Part shown: positions 60,854 to 64,000 of the stretch, piece after piece
Layout of the letters: every line of letters begins with the position of its first letter
How positions within the stretch are numbered: position 1 is the stretch's first letter
Origin: Nonomuraea coxensis DSM 45129
GTDB lineage: Bacteria > Actinomycetota > Actinomycetes > Streptosporangiales > Streptosporangiaceae
NCBI RefSeq assembly: GCF_019397265.1
Contig: NZ_CP068985.1
Coordinates: 2,646,501-2,710,500, forward strand
Length of the DNA stretch: 64,000 nucleotides
Reading direction: 5' to 3'
Notes under the pieces: model-generated
Told to the model about the DNA's origin: nothing
What the model saw: only the letters and a program-made list of their open reading frames with translations
Database searches by the model: none
Made by a program: the position numbers and the translations under genes

Positions 60854-61852
60854 ATGACCACTGAGCACGCATACCCCAGGGACGTACGCGACCTGTACGA
60901 GCGTTTCCCGTACCCGCTGCCCACCCCGGCCGCGGAGCCCATCTTCGACACGGCCATCGGCGTGGACCTGACGTTCACGGACCTCGACGGCGCGCGGGTG
61001 CTCGACGCCGGCTGCGGCACCGGCCACCGGCTGGTCGGGATGGCCCTGCAGTTCCCCGACACCTCGTTCCTGGGGCTCGACTTCAGCGCCGGCTCCCTCG
61101 CGGTCGCGCGGGAGCTGGCGAGGAGACACGGCTGCGAGAACGTCGCGTTCGAGCAGGGCGAGATCGGCGGCGCGGCACTCGGCCGGCGTTTCGACGTCAT
61201 CACGAGCACCGGCGTCATCCACCACCTGCCCGACCCCGCGGCCGGCGTCACGTGGCTGGCCGGCCATCTGGAGCCGGACGGCGCCATGTACACGTGGTTC
61301 TACCACCTCTACGGCGAGTACGACCGGCTGCTGGAGCGGCGCCTGGTCCGCCTGCTGGCCGGCGGGGACGCCGACGCCGGCCAGCTGCTGCGGGACCTCA
61401 GCCTGTCCCTGTCGATGGCGCGCTACGGCTCGGGCACCTCGCACTCCGACGTGAGCGACGAGGCGCACGTCGCCGCCACCGCGGACGCCTACCTCCACCC
61501 GATCGTGAACGCCTACGACTTCGACGCGGTCGCCGGCCTGTTCGCCCCCGCGTTCCCGTGGGCGGTCGCCACCGGCGTCAACTGGCAGGACGGCTCGGGC
61601 GTGATCAACGTCGCGGACTGGGCGGACCCGAAGTACGGCGCGATCACCGCCACGACGCTCTTCGCCGAGCCGGCGGCCAGGACGGCGTTCCTCGGCCTGG
61701 ATCCCCGTTCCCAGCTCCGCTGCCTGGAGCTGGCGCTCCGGCCGACGGGGTTCACCGTGGTGTGCGGAAGGGGCGCGAGCCTCGACCGGTGCGCCACGCG
61801 CATCCAGCGGGGCGCCGCGCTGGCGAATTTGTGCCGGGGAGGAGAGGACTGA
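60854..61852 (+). CDS. Class I SAM-dependent methyltransferase
   Basis: Encodes 332 residues. RVLDAGCGTGHRLVGMALQ is motif I, FLGLDFSAGSLAVARE motif II, and TSTGVIHHLPDPAAG the region after motif III. The N-terminal YERFPYPLPTP and the larger helical C-terminal half suggest a cluster-type methyltransferase rather than a housekeeping one. C-, N- or O-methylation cannot be told from sequence. It follows P450-3 by 27 bp and the NRPS begins 1 bp after its stop. Confidence 0.86.
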   Translation: MTTEHAYPRDVRDLYERFPYPLPTPAAEPIFDTAIGVDLTFTDLDGARVLDAGCGTGHRLVGMALQFPDTSFLGLDFSAGSLAVARELARRHGCENVAFEQGEIGGAALGRRFDVITSTGVIHHLPDPAAGVTWLAGHLEPDGAMYTWFYHLYGEYDRLLERRLVRLLAGGDADAGQLLRDLSLSLSMARYGSGTSHSDVSDEAHVAATADAYLHPIVNAYDFDAVAGLFAPAFPWAVATGVNWQDGSGVINVADWADPKYGAITATTLFAEPAARTAFLGLDPRSQLRCLELALRPTGFTVVCGRGASLDRCATRIQRGAALANLCRGGED

Positions 61853-61853
61853 C

Positions 61854-64000
61854 ATGGAAGGCGGTGCGGGAGTCGTCCTCCGGTTCCGTGGACGGCTCGA
61901 CGTGGAGGCGCTGCGGGCGGCGCTGCGGGCCGCGGCGGCCCGGCTGTGGGTCCACGAGGCGGCGATGGACGACTGCGAGCTGCGCGTGCTGGAGACGGAC
62001 GGCGCCGGAGCCGTGGACGAGGTGCTCGGCCAGGAGCGGCGGGCGGGGTTCACCACCCGCTCGGCGGTGCGGGCCACGCTGATCCGGCGGCCGGCGGCCG
62101 ACGTCCTCGTCGTGGCCACGAACCCCCTGGCGACCGGCGCGTGGCTGCTCACCTGCCTCAACCGGCAGCTCCCGCGGCTGTACGCGGCCGCGGCGCGCGG
62201 CCGGCCGGCCGTTCCCGCGCCGCGCCGGGCGGAGGCGGCCCCACGGGGCGGACCGGCGGGCGGGCCGCCCGCGCTGCCGCTGCCGGTCGACCACGTCCGC
62301 CCTCCGGAGCTCTCCGGCCGGGGCGCGGCGCGGGAGTTCGCGCTGGACGCGGAGGCGGCGCGGGCGCTGGGCGCGCGCCTCGACGTGCCGGTGGCCGCGA
62401 TCCTGCTGGCGGCCTTCCAGATCGTGCTCAGCCGGTACACCGGCAGGGACGACGTCCCGGTGGGCCTGCCGGTCGCCGACGGTTCCCCCGCCGACACCCG
62501 GCTGTTCCGCGGCGACCTGTCCGGCGACCCGACCGTGCGGGAGGCGCTGGCGCGCACCGGGCGCGGCCTCCTGGACGCCGCGACGGTCGCCGGGCCGCCG
62601 CCGGTGCGGTACGCGTTCGAGGAGGAGCCCGCCCTCGCCTGGCGGGCGGCAGGGACCGAGGTCGCGTCGGCGTCGGCGTGGACCACCGTCACCCCGTCCG
62701 AGCTGGGGCTGTTCGCCCAGGAGGCGGCGGGGTCGCTCACCGCGCGCCTCGAGTACTCGGCCGACCTGTTCGAGGCGGAGACGATCGACCGGCTGGCCGG
62801 CCATCTCCGGCAGGTGCTGGCCGGGATGGCCGCCGATCCCGACGCCCGCGTGAGCGAGCTGGAGCTGCTGACCGAGGCGGAACGGCGCCGGATCGTCGTG
62901 GACTGGAACAGGACGGCGGCGCCGTACCCGGCCGGGCGGGGCGCGCACGAGCTGGTGGCCGAGCGGGCGCGGGAGCGCCCGGACGCGGTCGCGGTGGTCG
63001 CGGGGCCGGAGCGGGTGACGTACCGGGAGCTCGACGAGCGGGCGAACCAGCTCGCGCACCACCTGCGCGGGCACGGCGTGGGCCCGGAGGTCCCGGTCGG
63101 GATCTGCGTCGGGCGCGGCGCGCCGATGATCGTCGCGCTGCTCGGCGTCATGAAGGCGGGCGGCGCGTACGTGCCGCTGGACCCGGACCATCCGCCGGAG
63201 CGGCTGGCGTTCATGATCCGCGACGCGGGCATGTCCGTGGTCGTGTCGGAGCGGGACCTGGACGACCGGCTCAGGGCCGCCGGCGCCGCCGCCGTGGTGC
63301 GCCTGGACGCCGACCGGGACGCGATCGCCCGGCACCCCGTCACGGCGCCCGCCGGCGGCGCGGGCCCGGACGACCTGGCGTACGTCGTCTACACCTCCGG
63401 CTCCACCGGGCGGCCGAAGGGCGTCCAGGTCGAGCACCGGTCGCTGACCGCCCGCGTCGTGGAGCTGCGCGACCGCTACGCGCTCACCCCCGGCGACACC
63501 TTCCTGCAGTTCGCCTCGATCGCCTTCGACGGCTCGATCGGCCAGATCTTCCCCACGCTCGCGGCCGGCGCGCGGCTGGTCGTCCGGCAGGGGCGGTGGG
63601 ACCTGCAGTGGCTGCTCGACGCGATCGGCGAGCACGAGGTGACCGTGTGCGAGCTGCCGCCCTCCGTGTGGGGGCTGCTGGTGGACAAGCTCGGCATCGA
63701 CGGGCGGCTCGGCCCCAGCCTGAGACTGGTCTCCCTCGGCGGCGAGCAGGTGCTTCCCGCGCAGGTCCGGCGCTGGTTCGAGGTGTCGGACGTGCCGCTG
63801 TTCAACGTCTACGGCCCCAGCGAGACCACCGTGACGGCCACCACCGCGACCATCCGCCGGCCCGCCGAGAGGATCCCGATCGGCCGGCCGATCGCGAACA
63901 CGGAGGTGTTCGTGGTCGACGCGCGGGAGCGGCCGGTCCCCGTGGGCGTCGTGGGCGAGCTGTGGATCGGCGGCGCCGGCGTCGCCCGCGGCTACGTGAA
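61854..64000 (+). CDS. Non-ribosomal peptide synthetase, degenerate C domain then A domain (partial)
   Basis: At least 715 residues; open at the right edge. Residues 1-335 are a short condensation-type domain without the first motif. Where HHxxxDG should be, the protein reads VVATNPLATGAWLL, so the catalytic His is absent. The A domain follows: VTYRELDERANQLAHHL, YTSGSTGRPKGVQVEH (A3), FDGSIGQIFPTLAAG (A4), NVYGPSETTVTATTA (A5) and GELWIGGAGVARGYV (A6). Mapping to the ten-residue code gives D-G-G-E-V-L-V-V-T for the first nine; I recognise no substrate. ATG follows GGGGAGGAGAGG. No carrier domain is visible before the edge. Confidence 0.9.
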   Translation, partial: MEGGAGVVLRFRGRLDVEALRAALRAAAARLWVHEAAMDDCELRVLETDGAGAVDEVLGQERRAGFTTRSAVRATLIRRPAADVLVVATNPLATGAWLLTCLNRQLPRLYAAAARGRPAVPAPRRAEAAPRGGPAGGPPALPLPVDHVRPPELSGRGAAREFALDAEAARALGARLDVPVAAILLAAFQIVLSRYTGRDDVPVGLPVADGSPADTRLFRGDLSGDPTVREALARTGRGLLDAATVAGPPPVRYAFEEEPALAWRAAGTEVASASAWTTVTPSELGLFAQEAAGSLTARLEYSADLFEAETIDRLAGHLRQVLAGMAADPDARVSELELLTEAERRRIVVDWNRTAAPYPAGRGAHELVAERARERPDAVAVVAGPERVTYRELDERANQLAHHLRGHGVGPEVPVGICVGRGAPMIVALLGVMKAGGAYVPLDPDHPPERLAFMIRDAGMSVVVSERDLDDRLRAAGAAAVVRLDADRDAIARHPVTAPAGGAGPDDLAYVVYTSGSTGRPKGVQVEHRSLTARVVELRDRYALTPGDTFLQFASIAFDGSIGQIFPTLAAGARLVVRQGRWDLQWLLDAIGEHEVTVCELPPSVWGLLVDKLGIDGRLGPSLRLVSLGGEQVLPAQVRRWFEVSDVPLFNVYGPSETTVTATTATIRRPAERIPIGRPIANTEVFVVDARERPVPVGVVGELWIGGAGVARGYV

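Larger units (their letters stand above)
36943..64000. other. Biosynthetic gene cluster, open at the right edge
   Basis: This stretch holds three P450s, a flavin monooxygenase, an Fe/2OG dioxygenase, two KAS III-like proteins, an iterative type I PKS, a TetR/MFS pair, two methyltransferases, an SDR, a TcmI-like cyclase, a cupin, a KS-alpha, two SARP regulators and an NRPS fragment. The left border is placed at the first P450, which is inferred. The right border lies beyond the window. Confidence 0.85.

Noticed and set aside
1..64000. Mobile elements, prophage, tRNA/rRNA genes or attachment sites
   Set aside because: I found no transposase, integrase, tRNA-like cloverleaf, or long terminal inverted repeats.

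Overview
The window is one contiguous piece of a very GC-rich actinomycete chromosome. GC-dominated third codon positions, many GTG starts, ATGA/GTGA start-stop overlaps, rare TTA codons and a gene content rich in SARP, LAL, LacI and TetR regulators, P450s and PKS/NRPS genes all point to a filamentous antibiotic producer. The Streptosporangiales (Nonomuraea/Actinomadura-like) are a plausible guess, but nothing here fixes the genus. I see no rRNA, tRNA, CRISPR array, transposase or prophage.

Layout. (1) 1-7.0 kb: a minus-strand catabolic operon (GntR regulator, CaiB-type CoA-transferase, hydantoinase A and B, and a truncated N-carbamoylsarcosine amidase-like gene) divergent from an HMG-CoA lyase-type gene; an N-methylhydantoin/creatinine-type pathway is the most economical reading. 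(2) 7.2-14.9 kb: an RraA-like protein, a LacI regulator with two matching palindromes, a secreted glycoside hydrolase with its own LacI-type palindrome, a secreted protein that is mostly polyglycine, a probably accessory NAD+-dependent DNA ligase, and a 64-residue membrane protein. (3) 15.0-20.0 kb: methionine genes (metX, metY and a CoA-binding protein), an OsmC protein and a flavin oxidoreductase that lacks any ordinary start codon. (4) 19.9-28.5 kb: two tightly overlapping divergent operons (GT2 glycosyltransferase, multi-spanning membrane protein, zinc-ribbon protein, two related GNATs; then epimerase, ATP-grasp ligase, an unknown and a membrane protein) that look like an undescribed surface-glycan or glycolipid cassette. 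(5) 28.6-37.0 kb: a secreted beta-helix protein, a LAL regulator and a large secreted subtilase.

(6) 36.9 kb to the right edge: a biosynthetic gene cluster that continues beyond the window. Its core operon (38.4-47.9 kb) is flavin monooxygenase, Fe/2-oxoglutarate dioxygenase, two KAS III-like acyltransferases, an iterative type I PKS of orsellinic-acid-synthase architecture (KS-AT-DH-ACP) and a P450. Then come a TetR regulator/MFS exporter pair, an O-methyltransferase, an SDR, and a tcmI-tcmJ-tcmK-like trio (cyclase, cupin, KS-alpha) that ends in a strong stem-loop with no chain-length factor or ACP. Two tandem SARP-ATPase regulators follow (one with a TTA codon, the other with a broken Walker A), then a P450, a methyltransferase and the start of an NRPS whose condensation domain is degenerate.

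Working model, inferred: the type I PKS makes a small aromatic acid, the KAS III-like proteins move it onto another scaffold, and oxygenases and methyltransferases tailor the product. The NRPS suggests an amino-acid component. The lone KS-alpha either works with partners outside the window or has taken on a new role.
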